Shown here: positions 19,583 through 30,649 of the stretch, piece by piece
Position numbering within the stretch: position 1 is the first letter of the stretch
How the letters are laid out: every line of letters begins with the position of its first letter
Source of the DNA: Roseateles_B sp041913905
Lineage (GTDB): Bacteria > Pseudomonadota > Gammaproteobacteria > Burkholderiales > Burkholderiaceae_C
DNA length: 64,000 bases
Assembly: GCA_041913905.1 (NCBI GenBank)
Contig: JAYSEK010000030.1
Location: 1 to 64,000 of the forward strand
Direction: 5' to 3'
Notes under the pieces: model-generated
What the model was told of the DNA's origin: nothing
Database searches by the model: none
The model's input: the letters and a program-made list of their open reading frames with translations, nothing else
Made by a program: the position numbers and the translations under genes

Positions 19583-20238
19583 TCCTTGGGCACGCGGTAG
19601 CCCACGCCGCGCACGTTCTGGATCAGCTCCGCGCCCAGCTTCTTGCGCAGGCCGTGGATGTAGACCTCGACCGCGTTGCTGGAGATCTCATCCTTCCAGC
19701 CGTAGAGCTTCTCCTCCAGCTGCTGGCGGGAGAGCACGATGCCCGGGCGCGCGAGCAAGGGCTCCAGCACGGCCCATTCGCGGGCCGAGAGCACCACCTC
19801 GCGGCCGTCCTTGCTCACCTCGCGGGTGGCGGGGTTGATGGCCACGCCCTTGTGCTCGTAGACCGGCTCGGCGCGGCCCTGCGCGCGGCGCAGCAAGGCG
19901 CGGATGCGCGCGAGCAGCTCGTGGAACTCGTAGGGCTTGAGCACGTAGTCGTCCGCCCCGGCGTCCAGCCCGGCGATGCGCTGCTCCAGGGCATCGCGCG
20001 CGGTGGCGATCAGCACCGGCAGGGTCTGCTTGCGGCTGCGCAGCTGCTTCAGCACCGTCATGCCGTCCTGCTTGGGCAGGCCCAGGTCCAGGATCAGGAG
20101 GTCGTAGTTCTGGCTCAGCAAGGCGGTATCCGCCATCTCGCCGTCGCGGACCCAGTCCACGGCATAGCCCTCTGCCCGCAGCAGGTCCAGCAAGGGCTCA
20201 CCGATCATCAGGTCGTCCTCGACCAGCAGCAGTCTCAT
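19579..20238 (-). CDS. OmpR-family response regulator, QseB/PmrA/TctD-like
   Basis: A 219-residue DNA-binding regulator. The receiver domain has the acidic pocket EDD (7-9), phospho-acceptor Asp51 in LILDLGLP and Lys101 in LKPYEF. The winged-helix output domain (about 125-217) contains LSAREWAVLEPLL and the recognition segment SNAVEVYIHGLRKKLG. It is the first gene of a regulator-kinase-htrA series and is divergent from the glycine-riboswitch leader of gcvT. A direct-repeat box 59 bp before its ATG suggests autoregulation. Confidence 0.94.
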   Translation of the reverse strand: MRLLLVEDDLMIGEPLLDLLRAEGYAVDWVRDGEMADTALLSQNYDLLILDLGLPKQDGMTVLKQLRSRKQTLPVLIATARDALEQRIAGLDAGADDYVLKPYEFHELLARIRALLRRAQGRAEPVYEHKGVAINPATREVSKDGREVVLSAREWAVLEPLLARPGIVLSRQQLEEKLYGWKDEISSNAVEVYIHGLRKKLGAELIQNVRGVGYRVPKE

Positions 20239-20296
20239 GGCAGGGCTTTGGGAAACTCCGGAAAAGGAGAATTCTCCACGGAAGAAAGCCCTGGGG

Positions 20297-20313
20297 CTTA
20301 GCGCCTCCTTAAT
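20297..20313 (-). promoter_or_regulatory. OmpR-type direct-repeat box upstream of the response regulator gene
   Basis: The minus strand reads ATTAAG-GAGGC-GCTAAG. In plus orientation it is CTTAG-N6-CTTAAT, matching the htrA box at 18148-18164 in every fixed base and at nearly the same distance from the start codon (59 versus 63 bp). It probably serves autoregulation. Confidence 0.65.
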
Positions 20314-20353
20314 CTCTTGCCGACCCTGCTGATTCCATGGCTACAATGCGCCC

Positions 20354-20570
20354 GGTCAGGAGAGAGCTCCCTAGCGGGAGCCGCCGAAGGCGCAGAGGCA
20401 CTGGTGATCCCACGCTTCGAACGCTCAGGCAAAAGGACTGACAAAACGTTCCGATCGGAACGTTCCTCACTGGAGAGAGGCGGGTTTCGAGCCCGTCCAC
20501 CGAAGGGGCAAGCTGCAGGCAATTCGCCGGCGGCCAATCTCTCAGGTAAAGCGGACAGCGAGGGCAGCTC
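20354..20570 (+). promoter_or_regulatory. Tandem glycine riboswitch upstream of gcvT
   Basis: Aptamer 1 (about 20357-20449) contains GGAGAG, GCCGAAGG and CTCAGGCAAAAGGACTGA. Aptamer 2 (about 20466-20567) contains GGAGAG, CACCGAAGGGGCAAG and CTCTCAGGTAAAGCGGACAG. These are the conserved cores of the gcvT element, in the usual two-aptamer form with a short linker (about 15 nt). About 60 nt separate aptamer 2 from the gcvT ATG. They include a short CCCGG/CCGGG stem (about 20577-20593) but no terminator, so control of translation or of ribosome access is more likely. Glycine should turn on the cleavage system. Confidence 0.95.
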
Positions 20571-20629
20571 CCCAGACCCGGATCAAGGCCGGGCGGGGTT
20601 CCAGAATGCCCTCGAAGGAAAGAACGCCC

Positions 20630-21745
20630 ATGTCCGCCGATCTCAAGAAGACTCCCCTGCACGCTCTGCACATCGAACTCGGCGCCAAGATGGTGCCTTT
20701 CGGCGGCTACGACATGCCGGTGCAGTACAAGGCGGGCATCCTGGCCGAGCACAAGCACACCCGCACGGCGGCCGGCCTCTTCGACGTCTCCCACATGGGC
20801 CAGCTGCGCCTGGTCGGCGCCGACGCTGGCGCCGCGCTGGAATCCATCGTGCCGGTGGACATCGTCGACCTGCCCGTCTTCAAGCAACGCTACGCCCTCT
20901 TCACCAACGACCAGGGTGGCATCCTGGACGACCTGATGGTCTGCCGCCGCCCGGACGACATCTTCGTGGTGGTGAATGCCGCCTGCAAGGAACAGGACAC
21001 CGCCCATCTGCAGGCCAAGATCGGCAGCCGCTGCGAGGTCATCCCCACCCCCGAGCGCGCCCTGTTGGCGCTGCAGGGCCCGCAGGCCGTGACCGCCCTG
21101 GCGCGCCTGAACCCCGAGGTCGCCAAGCTGACCTTCATGACCGGCGGCTTCTTCAATCTGGACGGCATCGAGACCTTCCTGACCCGCTCGGGCTACACCG
21201 GCGAAGACGGCTTCGAGATCTCGGTCCACAACGACCAGGCCGTCGAGCTGGCCCGCAAGCTGCTGGCCCAGCCGGAAGTGATGCCCATCGGCCTGGGTGC
21301 CCGCGACACCCTGCGCCTGGAAGCCGGCCTGTGCCTCTACGGCCATGACATCGACACCACCACCACGCCCGTGGAAGGCGCCCTGACCTGGGCCATCCAG
21401 AAGGTGCGTCGCGCCGGTGGCGCGCGCGCCGGCGGCTATCCCGGCGCCGACATCATCAACGAGCAACTGGCCAACGGCGTGCAGCGCAAGCGCGTGGGCC
21501 TCATCTCCAACGAGCGCATGCCCGTGCGCGAAGGCGCCAAGCTGGTGGATGCCAGCGGCGCCGAGATCGGCGTCGTCACCAGCGGCTCGCTGGGCCCCAC
21601 GGTCAATCAGCCGGTGGCCCTGGCCTATGTGCAGACCGCCTTCGCCGCCCAGGGCACCGAAGTCTTCGCCCTGGTGCGCGACAAGCGCGTGCCCATGACC
21701 GTGGCCGCCACGCCCTTCGCGCCGCACCGCTACTTCCGCGGCTGA
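20630..21745 (+). CDS. gcvT: Glycine cleavage system T protein (aminomethyltransferase)
   Basis: Moves the methylene group from the aminomethyl-lipoyl arm of GcvH to tetrahydrofolate, releasing ammonia. The 371-residue protein has family segments TPLHALHIELGAKMVPFGGYDMPVQY, FDVSHMGQ, RSGYTGEDGFEI and GLGARDTLRLEAGLCLYGHD, followed by the GCV_T C-terminal barrel (NQPVALAYV). The ATG at 20630 (MSADLKK) is chosen over 20606 because GAAGGAAA stands about 10 nt upstream and it matches the usual family start. It is the first gene of the riboswitch-controlled gcvTHP operon. Confidence 0.97.
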   Translation: MSADLKKTPLHALHIELGAKMVPFGGYDMPVQYKAGILAEHKHTRTAAGLFDVSHMGQLRLVGADAGAALESIVPVDIVDLPVFKQRYALFTNDQGGILDDLMVCRRPDDIFVVVNAACKEQDTAHLQAKIGSRCEVIPTPERALLALQGPQAVTALARLNPEVAKLTFMTGGFFNLDGIETFLTRSGYTGEDGFEISVHNDQAVELARKLLAQPEVMPIGLGARDTLRLEAGLCLYGHDIDTTTTPVEGALTWAIQKVRRAGGARAGGYPGADIINEQLANGVQRKRVGLISNERMPVREGAKLVDASGAEIGVVTSGSLGPTVNQPVALAYVQTAFAAQGTEVFALVRDKRVPMTVAATPFAPHRYFRG

Positions 21746-21752
21746 AGCCCCC

Positions 21753-21770
21753 GGGGCCGATACTGGCCCC
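21753..21770 (+). other. Short GC hairpin between gcvT and gcvH
   Basis: GGGGCC (21753-21758) pairs with GGCCCC (21765-21770) around a 6-base loop, 7 bp after the gcvT stop. There is no U-run, so it is more likely an mRNA-processing or stabilising stem than a terminator. Confidence 0.5.
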
Positions 21771-21832
21771 TCGTCTGCCTTTCCCTTTCCAGTTCTTACC
21801 CTGGTCTTTTCTCCCGACATTCGGAGCACACC

Positions 21833-22207
21833 ATGAGCATCAAGTACACCGCCGACCACGAGTGGATCCAGATCAACGCTGACGGCACCGCCACCGTGGG
21901 CATCACCGTCCATGCGCAAGACGCGCTGGGCGACGTGGTGTTCGTGGACCTGCCCGAAGTCGGCAAGAGCTTCGCCGAGAAGGAAGTGGCCGGCGTGGTC
22001 GAGTCCGTCAAGGCCGCCGCCGACGTCTACATGCCCGTCAGCGGCGAGATCACCGAGGTGAACGAAGCCCTGCGCGCCGACCCTTCGCTGGCCAACAGCG
22101 ACCCGCTGGCCGCCGGCTGGTTCTTCAAGGTCAAGCTGTCGAACCCGGCCGAGCTGGACGCGCTGATGGACGCCACCGCCTACGACGAGCTGGTCAAGAA
22201 CAGCTGA
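21833..22207 (+). CDS. gcvH: Glycine cleavage system H protein (lipoyl carrier)
   Basis: Small carrier of 124 residues that shuttles the aminomethyl group between GcvP, GcvT and the lipoamide dehydrogenase. It has the lipoyl-domain fold with the lipoylated Lys60 in GVVESVKAAADVY and the start IKYTADHEWIQI typical of the family. It lies 87 bp after gcvT and 144 bp before gcvP, with hairpins in both gaps. Confidence 0.97.
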   Translation: MSIKYTADHEWIQINADGTATVGITVHAQDALGDVVFVDLPEVGKSFAEKEVAGVVESVKAAADVYMPVSGEITEVNEALRADPSLANSDPLAAGWFFKVKLSNPAELDALMDATAYDELVKNS

Positions 22208-22223
22208 TCGCCGCGAGGTGAAC

Positions 22224-22256
22224 AACGGGCACCGACAGTCCTGTCCGTGCCCGTTT
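22224..22256 (+). other. Terminator-like hairpin between gcvH and gcvP
   Basis: AACGGGCAC (22224-22232) pairs with GTGCCCGTT (22247-22255), and GACA/TGTC continues the stem after one C-C mismatch around a GTCC loop. TTT and a T-rich tail follow. It lies 17 bp after the gcvH stop and 96 bp before gcvP, so it may partly terminate or stabilise the upstream message and set the GcvH:GcvP ratio. Confidence 0.7.
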
Positions 22257-22351
22257 CTGTATCTGCCGGGTGGCGCCTGCCTGCCGCCGCCCTGCCCCGG
22301 ACTGCCGCCCGAAGCCATGAGCCTGCGGCCGGCCCCGATGAAGGATTTGCC

Positions 22352-25252
<2,901 letters not shown>

Positions 25253-25288
25253 GCCCCGAAAAGGCAGCAGCCACGGCAGGAGCCCAGC

Positions 25289-25666
25289 ATGGACAGCCCG
25301 AGTGATTCTCAGTTGGACCAAAGCTTCACCGCTCTTGCCGTGCTGAGCCCGGCGGGCAAGCTGATCGCGCAGGGCCGGCATCATCTGGAGCTGCGCTCCT
25401 GGCGTCCGAGCCAGGTGCCCTTGCGCGACCTGCTGATCGTCGAGAGCCGCCGCCAGGTGGCCTCCGATGACCAGCTAGACCCTGAGGCGTCCGGGGTCGC
25501 CCTGGTCGATGTACTGTCGGTGGAACCGTGGCCGGGTTCTCCGGGCATGTATGCCTGGAAGCTCGGCAACATCCGCCCCATCATTCCCAAGCTGAGTCCG
25601 CTGCCGGCGCGCGGCGGCCTCTACACCGTCTGCCTGAGCAGCCTCGCCGAGACTGCCACCACCTGA
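25289..25666 (+). CDS. ASCH/PUA-like small protein between gcvP and sdaA
   Basis: A 125-residue cytoplasmic protein without signal or membrane segment. The pattern HHLELRSWRPSQ..LRDLLIVESRR, then GVALVDVLSVEPW, AWKLGNIRPIIP and ARGGLYTVCL follows the ASCH (PUA-like) fold: an ELRSW turn, a beta-strand with LLIVxS and a final (R/G)GLY strand. Such domains bind RNA or modified nucleosides, but no function is known for this one. The start has CAGGAG 6 nt upstream. It lies 36 bp after gcvP and 12 bp before sdaA, so it is almost certainly in the glycine/serine operon. Confidence 0.72.
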   Translation: MDSPSDSQLDQSFTALAVLSPAGKLIAQGRHHLELRSWRPSQVPLRDLLIVESRRQVASDDQLDPEASGVALVDVLSVEPWPGSPGMYAWKLGNIRPIIPKLSPLPARGGLYTVCLSSLAETATT

Positions 25667-25678
25667 AGAGCACTGATC

Positions 25679-27070
25679 ATGGCCGTTTCCGTTTTCGACC
25701 TGTTCAAGATTGGCATCGGCCCCTCCAGCTCGCACACGGTGGGCCCGATGCGCGCCGCGCGGCTCTTCGCTTCGCGCCTGCGCAGCGAAGGCCTGCTGCC
25801 GCGCACCGCGCGCGTGCTCTCGCAGCTCTATGGCTCGCTGGGCGCCACGGGCAAGGGCCACGGCAGCGATACCGCCGTGCTGCTGGGCCTGGCCGGCCAT
25901 GAGCCCGACACCGTCGACGTCGAGCGCGTGCCCCAGTACCTGGACGAGATCCGCCAGGGCAACCGCCTGCAGCTGCTGGGCGAACACTGGGTGGACTTCA
26001 ACGAAGCGAAGGACCTGGTCTTCTTCCGCCGCCAGAGCCTGCCCTTCCATGCCAACGGCATGCGCTTCAGTGCCTTTGACGCCGAAGGTGAGTTGCTGTC
26101 TGAGAAAACCTATTACTCGGTCGGTGGCGGCTTCGTGGTCAGCGAGGAAGTCGCGGCCGACGGCAGCAAGCAAAAGGTCATCGCCCCCGATGCCACGGTG
26201 CTGCCCTACCCCTTCAAGACCGGCGACGAGCTGCTGGCACTGACCAAGACCCACGGCATCAGCATCGCCGAAGTGATGCGCCGCAACGAGCGCCACTGGC
26301 GCAGCGACGAGGACACCCGCGCCGGCCTGCTGCGCATCTGGCAGGTGATGCAGGACTGCGTCAGCCGCGGCCTGCGCACCGAGGGCATCCTGCCCGGCGG
26401 CTTCAAGGTCAAGCGCCGCGCTGCGCAGCTCTACCGCGACCTTACCGCCAACCCGGAAGCAGCCCTGCGCGACCCGCTGCAGGTGATGGACTGGGTCAAC
26501 CTCTACGCCCTGGCGGTGAACGAGGAGAACGCGGCCGGCGGCCGCGTGGTGACCGCCCCTACCAACGGCGCCGCCGGCATCGTGCCCGCCGTGCTGCACT
26601 ACTACAGCCGTTTCGTGCATGGCGCTAGCGAGGACGGCGTGGTGGACTTCCTGCTCACCGCCGCCGCCATCGGCATCCTCTACAAGGAAAACGCCTCGAT
26701 CTCCGGCGCCGAAGTCGGCTGCCAGGGCGAGGTGGGCGTGGCCTGCTCCATGGCCGCCGGTGCGCTGTGCCAGGTGATGGGCGGCACGCCCGAGCAGGTG
26801 GAGAACGCCGCCGAGATCGGCATGGAGCACCACCTGGGCCTGACCTGCGACCCGGTGGGCGGCCTGGTGCAGATCCCCTGCATCGAGCGCAACGCCATCG
26901 CCTCGGTCAAGGCCATCAACGCGGCCCGCATGGCCCTGCGCGGTGATGGCACGCACTTCGTCAGCCTGGACAAGGTCATCAAGACCATGCGCGACACCGG
27001 CGCCGACATGATGACCAAGTACAAGGAAACGGCCCGCGGCGGGCTGGCGGTGAACATCGTCGAGTGCTGA
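25679..27070 (+). CDS. sdaA: L-serine ammonia-lyase (iron-sulfur type, single chain)
   Basis: Deaminates L-serine to pyruvate and ammonia with a [4Fe-4S] cluster. The 463-residue chain joins the beta part (KIGIGPSSSHTVGPM near residue 9) and the alpha part (APTNGAAGIVPAVLHYY, EVGCQGEVGVACSMAAG, CDPVGGLVQIPCIERNA). The last segments supply the cluster cysteines. The position after gcvTHP suggests that glycine is converted via serine (SHMT elsewhere) to pyruvate. The ribosome site GAAGAG is 8 nt from the ATG. The gene ends 30 bp from the convergent PEP-CTERM gene. Confidence 0.96.
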   Translation: MAVSVFDLFKIGIGPSSSHTVGPMRAARLFASRLRSEGLLPRTARVLSQLYGSLGATGKGHGSDTAVLLGLAGHEPDTVDVERVPQYLDEIRQGNRLQLLGEHWVDFNEAKDLVFFRRQSLPFHANGMRFSAFDAEGELLSEKTYYSVGGGFVVSEEVAADGSKQKVIAPDATVLPYPFKTGDELLALTKTHGISIAEVMRRNERHWRSDEDTRAGLLRIWQVMQDCVSRGLRTEGILPGGFKVKRRAAQLYRDLTANPEAALRDPLQVMDWVNLYALAVNEENAAGGRVVTAPTNGAAGIVPAVLHYYSRFVHGASEDGVVDFLLTAAAIGILYKENASISGAEVGCQGEVGVACSMAAGALCQVMGGTPEQVENAAEIGMEHHLGLTCDPVGGLVQIPCIERNAIASVKAINAARMALRGDGTHFVSLDKVIKTMRDTGADMMTKYKETARGGLAVNIVEC

Positions 27071-27100
27071 AAGCGGCGGGCCGTGTGCGCCGGCGGGCGC

Positions 27101-27952
27101 TCAGGCTGGCTTGCGACGACGGGACACCAGCAGTCCGCCAACGCCGCCTGCGAGCAGGAAGGGCGTGGCCGGTTCCGGCACCTGCGCGATCACGAGATCG
27201 AAGGCAGTGTCCCCGACGATCCTGTTCCCCATATTCACCGCGGTGAAGGTGCCCGAGTTCTCGAGGATCACGACACCGAAGCCCAGGACGCTGCTGCTCA
27301 GCTTGGACGTGAAGGTCTTCTTGGCCTGGTCCAGGTCGATGCTCAGCTTTTCCTTGTGTTTCTTGCCCTTGTCGTCGGTGATCTCGACATCGCCGGAGAC
27401 CTTCAGCTTCCCACCGCCCTTTTCCTTGTTGAGATCCTTGGCCGAGGTCTTGATCTTCTGCGTGACACCGTCGGTCTCGATCTCGATCTCCAGATCGGCC
27501 TTGTTGTCAGGCTTCTCGGTGAGCTTGCCCTTGTCCTTGAACTCTTTTCCGGCATGGGGCCCTTTCTTCCAGGTGCCTTTGCTGTCGAGGTTCCACACTT
27601 TGTCCGCCAGCACCTCGGTGATCATGGACGCCGAGTATTCGATCGACCAATCCTCGCCGAGGTAGGTGCCGGACAGCATGCCCTTGTAGCTGCCGGTGAA
27701 GCTGCCGGGTGAGCTCTCGAAGATTTCGTAGGAACCCCGGTAGCGCAGCGTCCTGCCGGAGTCAAACAGCCCATCGCCAAGGAGCTGGACGACGATGGCG
27801 TCCAGGCTGGAGTCGACGTGCAGCTGCTGCGCGACGACGAACTCCTCTTCGATGGGGATCGGTACGGCCGTGTGGCGGACCGGCGCTGCAGACGCTGTGC
27901 TTGCCGACGCTAAGAACGCAGCGCCGATGAAAGCGATGATGACGGGTCTCAT
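27101..27952 (-). CDS. PEP-CTERM sorting-signal protein, function unknown
   Basis: Exported 283-residue protein. Signal peptide ends near ..STASAAP (about 22). The C-terminus has VPEPA, a hydrophobic stretch (TPFLLAGGVGGLLV) and a basic tail (SRRRKPA): a classical PEP-CTERM signal recognised by exosortase/EpsH. The middle (about 130-230) is Lys/Glu/Asp-rich (KKGPHAGKEFKDKGKL, DDKGKKHKEKLSIDLD) with alternating polar beta-strand patterns. No exosortase gene is in the window. Start ATG 27952 has GGAGGA 7 nt upstream. The protein may end up in the outer layer or the exopolysaccharide matrix; that follows from the sorting class, not from the rest of the sequence. The 241-bp gap to the divergent regulator gene shows no clear sigma-54 site. 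Confidence 0.85.
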   Translation of the reverse strand: MRPVIIAFIGAAFLASASTASAAPVRHTAVPIPIEEEFVVAQQLHVDSSLDAIVVQLLGDGLFDSGRTLRYRGSYEIFESSPGSFTGSYKGMLSGTYLGEDWSIEYSASMITEVLADKVWNLDSKGTWKKGPHAGKEFKDKGKLTEKPDNKADLEIEIETDGVTQKIKTSAKDLNKEKGGGKLKVSGDVEITDDKGKKHKEKLSIDLDQAKKTFTSKLSSSVLGFGVVILENSGTFTAVNMGNRIVGDTAFDLVIAQVPEPATPFLLAGGVGGLLVSRRRKPA

Positions 27953-28193
27953 GTTCAGTTCCTCCAGGTGTTGAGCGACCCCAGACCCGACCGACGGACC
28001 TGGGCCTCCGGATCCTCGTCCAGCTTCCCGGGGCCAGCAGCTACGCGCCCATTGAGCTTGCGGACCCAGCCCACTTCCGCTAGAGGCCGAGCCTGGGGCG
28101 ATCCACCGGCGCAGCGAACCGCCCCCACCGGCCCGCCGAAACTGCAGGAAACTCCTGGCCCCATCGACATGAACGGCTGTTAAGCTGTCATTC

Positions 28194-28892
28194 ATGAACC
28201 TGCTGCTCGCCGAAGACGATCCCCTGCTGGCCGATGCCCTGTGCGCGCAGATGCGCCGCAGCGGCTACGAGGTGGAACATGCGCCGAATGGCGCGGTGGC
28301 TGAGTACCTGTTGGTCAAGCAACCATTTGACGTCGCCGTGCTGGACCTGGGCCTGCCCATGGTGGATGGCCTGACCGTGCTCAAGCATGTGCGCGTGGCC
28401 AAGCCGGCCCTGCCGGTGCTGATCCTCACCGCGCTGGACAGCCTGGAAGACCGTGTGGCCGGACTCAACGCCGGCGCAGATGACTACCTCACCAAACCTT
28501 TCGATTTCCCCGAGTTGGAAGCGCGGCTGCGCGCCTTGCTGCGTCGCAGCCGCGCTGGGGCGCAACCGGCGCGTGCCGAGGTGGCCGGACTGAGCCTCGA
28601 CCAGGAAGCGCGCCGTGCGCTGATCCACGGCGAGCCCATCGATCTGAGCCCGCGCGAATGGCTGCTGCTGGACCTGCTGATGGCGAACCGGGACCGCGTC
28701 GTCACCAAGGAGCAGATCAACCAGACCTGGGCCTCGGCCGATGGCGGCGGCAATGACCCGCAAGGCAGCGCCACCAATGCCGTGGAGGTCTACATCCACC
28801 GGCTGCGCCGCAAGCTCGAAGGTGCGGGCGTGGCCATCCGCACGGTACGAGGGCTGGGCTATCTGCTGGAGGCCGAGGCCGCCGCGGCCTGA
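28194..28892 (+). CDS. OmpR-family response regulator, TctD-like
   Basis: A 232-residue regulator with acidic pocket EDD (7-9), phospho-acceptor Asp51 in AVLDLGLPM, Lys in LTKPFDF near 101, and a winged-helix output domain (about 130-228; LSPREWLLLDLLM, TNAVEVYIHRLRRKLEG). It is followed 15 bp later by its kinase gene. The next genes encode a porin, sugar importer and glucokinase, so it may act on carbohydrate uptake, like the GltR-GtrS pair of Pseudomonas. The link is by position only. Confidence 0.93.
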   Translation: MNLLLAEDDPLLADALCAQMRRSGYEVEHAPNGAVAEYLLVKQPFDVAVLDLGLPMVDGLTVLKHVRVAKPALPVLILTALDSLEDRVAGLNAGADDYLTKPFDFPELEARLRALLRRSRAGAQPARAEVAGLSLDQEARRALIHGEPIDLSPREWLLLDLLMANRDRVVTKEQINQTWASADGGGNDPQGSATNAVEVYIHRLRRKLEGAGVAIRTVRGLGYLLEAEAAAA

Positions 28893-28907
28893 GGCCCGCC
28901 TCCTGGC

Positions 28908-30377
28908 ATGCTGCACCGCTTTCTGCACGGGTTCGGCGCCGGCACCTCGCTGCGGCGTCAGCTGCTGCTGTGGCTGCTGCTGCCCCAGCTGGTGCTGTGG
29001 CTGGGCGGAGCGCTCTTCACCTTCAAGCTCGCCGAGCGCTATGCCAACCAGGCCGTCGATGCCAGCCTCTCGCAAGCCAGCCGAGCTCTGGCTCGACAGG
29101 TCAAGCCCATGGGCACGGGGCTGCTGATCGACTTCCCCCGTGCCGCGCAGGACGTGCTGGAAGCCGACCCGGCGGACAAGCTGCTCTACACCGTCAGCTC
29201 GCCGCCCGGCGAATTCATCCTCGGCAACCGCCAGCTGCCGCTGCCGCAGCCCATCCCCGAGCAGCCGCGCATGGGTGAGCCCTACTTCTACGACAGCCAG
29301 GTGCCCAATCCGCAGACGCAGGGCACGGATCGCCTGCGCGTAGCTGCGCTCTACCTGCGCTATGGCGACACCGACGGCGAGGACAAGGGCCGCACCATGC
29401 TGGTCCAGGTCGGTCGCTCAAGCGCCAACCGTGAGGAACTGGCACGGCGCCTGCTGACCGACATGGTCCTGCCCCTCTCCTTGCTGATGGTGCTGATGAC
29501 CATGATCGTCGGCGCGGGCATTCGCGCGGGTCTGGCGCCCATCGCCCGGCTGCGCAGCCTGGTGGAGGGCCGCAAGCCCAATGACCTGCGCCCCATCGAG
29601 CTGCATGTAGCCCCGCAGGAGCTGCGCACCCTGGCCGGTGCCATCAACGAGCTGCTGGAGGCCGTCCAGAGCAACGTGCAGGCGCAGCGCCGCTTCATCA
29701 GCGATGCGGCCCACCAGCTTCGCACGCCCCTGGCCGGCCTGAAGAGCCAGACCGAACTGGCGCTGAAGGAGGCGGCCGAGCTGCCCACCGAGTTGCCGGC
29801 TGCAGCCGCCCTGCATGAACGCTTGCTGCGCGTCCACGAAAGCGCCAGCCGCAGCGCCCATCTGGTCAACCAGCTGCTGACCCTGGCCCGCACGGAGCCG
29901 GAGTCCCTGGGCGCGCAGTCCAGGATCCGCCTCGACCTCGCCCGCCTGGCCCGCGAGGTCACGGCCGAACTGGTGCCGCGCGCCCTGCAGTCCGGCGTGG
30001 ACCTGGGCTTCGACGCCGTGGACGACACCACCCCGCTCTGGGTGATGGGCGTGCCCCTGCTGCTCAAGGAAGCGCTGGTCAACGTGATCGACAACGCCCT
30101 GCGCTATGCCGGCCGCGGTGCGACAGTCACCGTGCAGGCGAGCTGGGACGCCGACTGGGCCATGCTCATCATCCGCGACAACGGGCCCGGCGTGGCCCCT
30201 GGCACGGAAGCGCGCCTCTTCGAACGCTTCTACCGCGGCACCTTGAGCGGCAATGGCTGCGGCCTGGGCCTGGCCATCGTCAAGGAAATCGTCGAACGCC
30301 ATGGCGGCCGCGTCAGCGCCGCGCCCGTGCAGCCTCAAGGGCTGCAACTGCAGCTGGCTCTTCCACTGAGCCACTGA
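28908..30377 (+). CDS. Two-component sensor histidine kinase, TctE-like
   Basis: Inner-membrane sensor of 489 residues. First membrane helix at about 18-40, periplasmic 2CSK_N-type domain (about 41-185; YANQAVDASLSQASRALARQ), second helix at about 187-208, HAMP, phospho-acceptor His269 in DAAHQLRTPLAGLKSQTELAL, which is characteristic of TctE, and an ATPase domain with DNALRYA, DNGPGVAP and GNGCGLGLAIV. Three 8-bp tandem copies of ACTGAGCC (30365-30388) overlap its stop codon. The signal is unknown: TctE kinases sense carboxylates, whereas the neighbours here suggest sugars. Confidence 0.93.
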   Translation: MLHRFLHGFGAGTSLRRQLLLWLLLPQLVLWLGGALFTFKLAERYANQAVDASLSQASRALARQVKPMGTGLLIDFPRAAQDVLEADPADKLLYTVSSPPGEFILGNRQLPLPQPIPEQPRMGEPYFYDSQVPNPQTQGTDRLRVAALYLRYGDTDGEDKGRTMLVQVGRSSANREELARRLLTDMVLPLSLLMVLMTMIVGAGIRAGLAPIARLRSLVEGRKPNDLRPIELHVAPQELRTLAGAINELLEAVQSNVQAQRRFISDAAHQLRTPLAGLKSQTELALKEAAELPTELPAAAALHERLLRVHESASRSAHLVNQLLTLARTEPESLGAQSRIRLDLARLAREVTAELVPRALQSGVDLGFDAVDDTTPLWVMGVPLLLKEALVNVIDNALRYAGRGATVTVQASWDADWAMLIIRDNGPGVAPGTEARLFERFYRGTLSGNGCGLGLAIVKEIVERHGGRVSAAPVQPQGLQLQLALPLSH

Positions 30378-30542
30378 GCCACTGAGCCTCCTGCCGCCAC
30401 ACCGCAGGCGGCCTCGCCCATCCGATGCGTCATTCGCGAGCCGGCCGGCGCGCCAGGGCCCGCAGATCCCCAGCTGTCTGGCCGTCCGTCGCCACGCTCG
30501 CTGACCGATGCAGCCGGCTAATGGTAATCACCTATCAACGTA

Positions 30543-30601
30543 CATGAATGAAACATTAACATTAACGTCGCATGCACAAAACATAAATGCTTCATGAATG
30601 A
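30543..30601. promoter_or_regulatory. AT-rich regulatory stretch with nested repeats before the porin gene
   Basis: Within otherwise GC-rich DNA, CATGAATGA occurs at 30543 and again at 30593. TGAAACATT (30549-30557) and AATGCTTCA (30586-30594) form an inverted repeat with one mismatch. CATTAA is doubled at 30554-30565. The segment ends 48 bp before the porin ATG and probably holds promoter and operator of the sugar-uptake operon. No -35/-10 pair was convincing enough to name. Confidence 0.5.
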
Positions 30602-30649
30602 CGGCGACCGGACGCTGACAGTCAGAGGCCCCACATGGAGACAATGCGA

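Noticed and set aside
27953..28193. Sigma-54 promoter for the PEP-CTERM gene (as in PrsK/PrsR-controlled relatives)
   Set aside because: No GG-N10-GC element with flanking consensus was found on the minus strand in the gap.
30365..30388. Three tandem copies of ACTGAGCC across the kinase stop codon, considered as a phase-variation tract
   Set aside because: The stop codon lies in the second copy, so gain or loss of one copy would not alter the protein. Three copies are too few to be clearly unstable.
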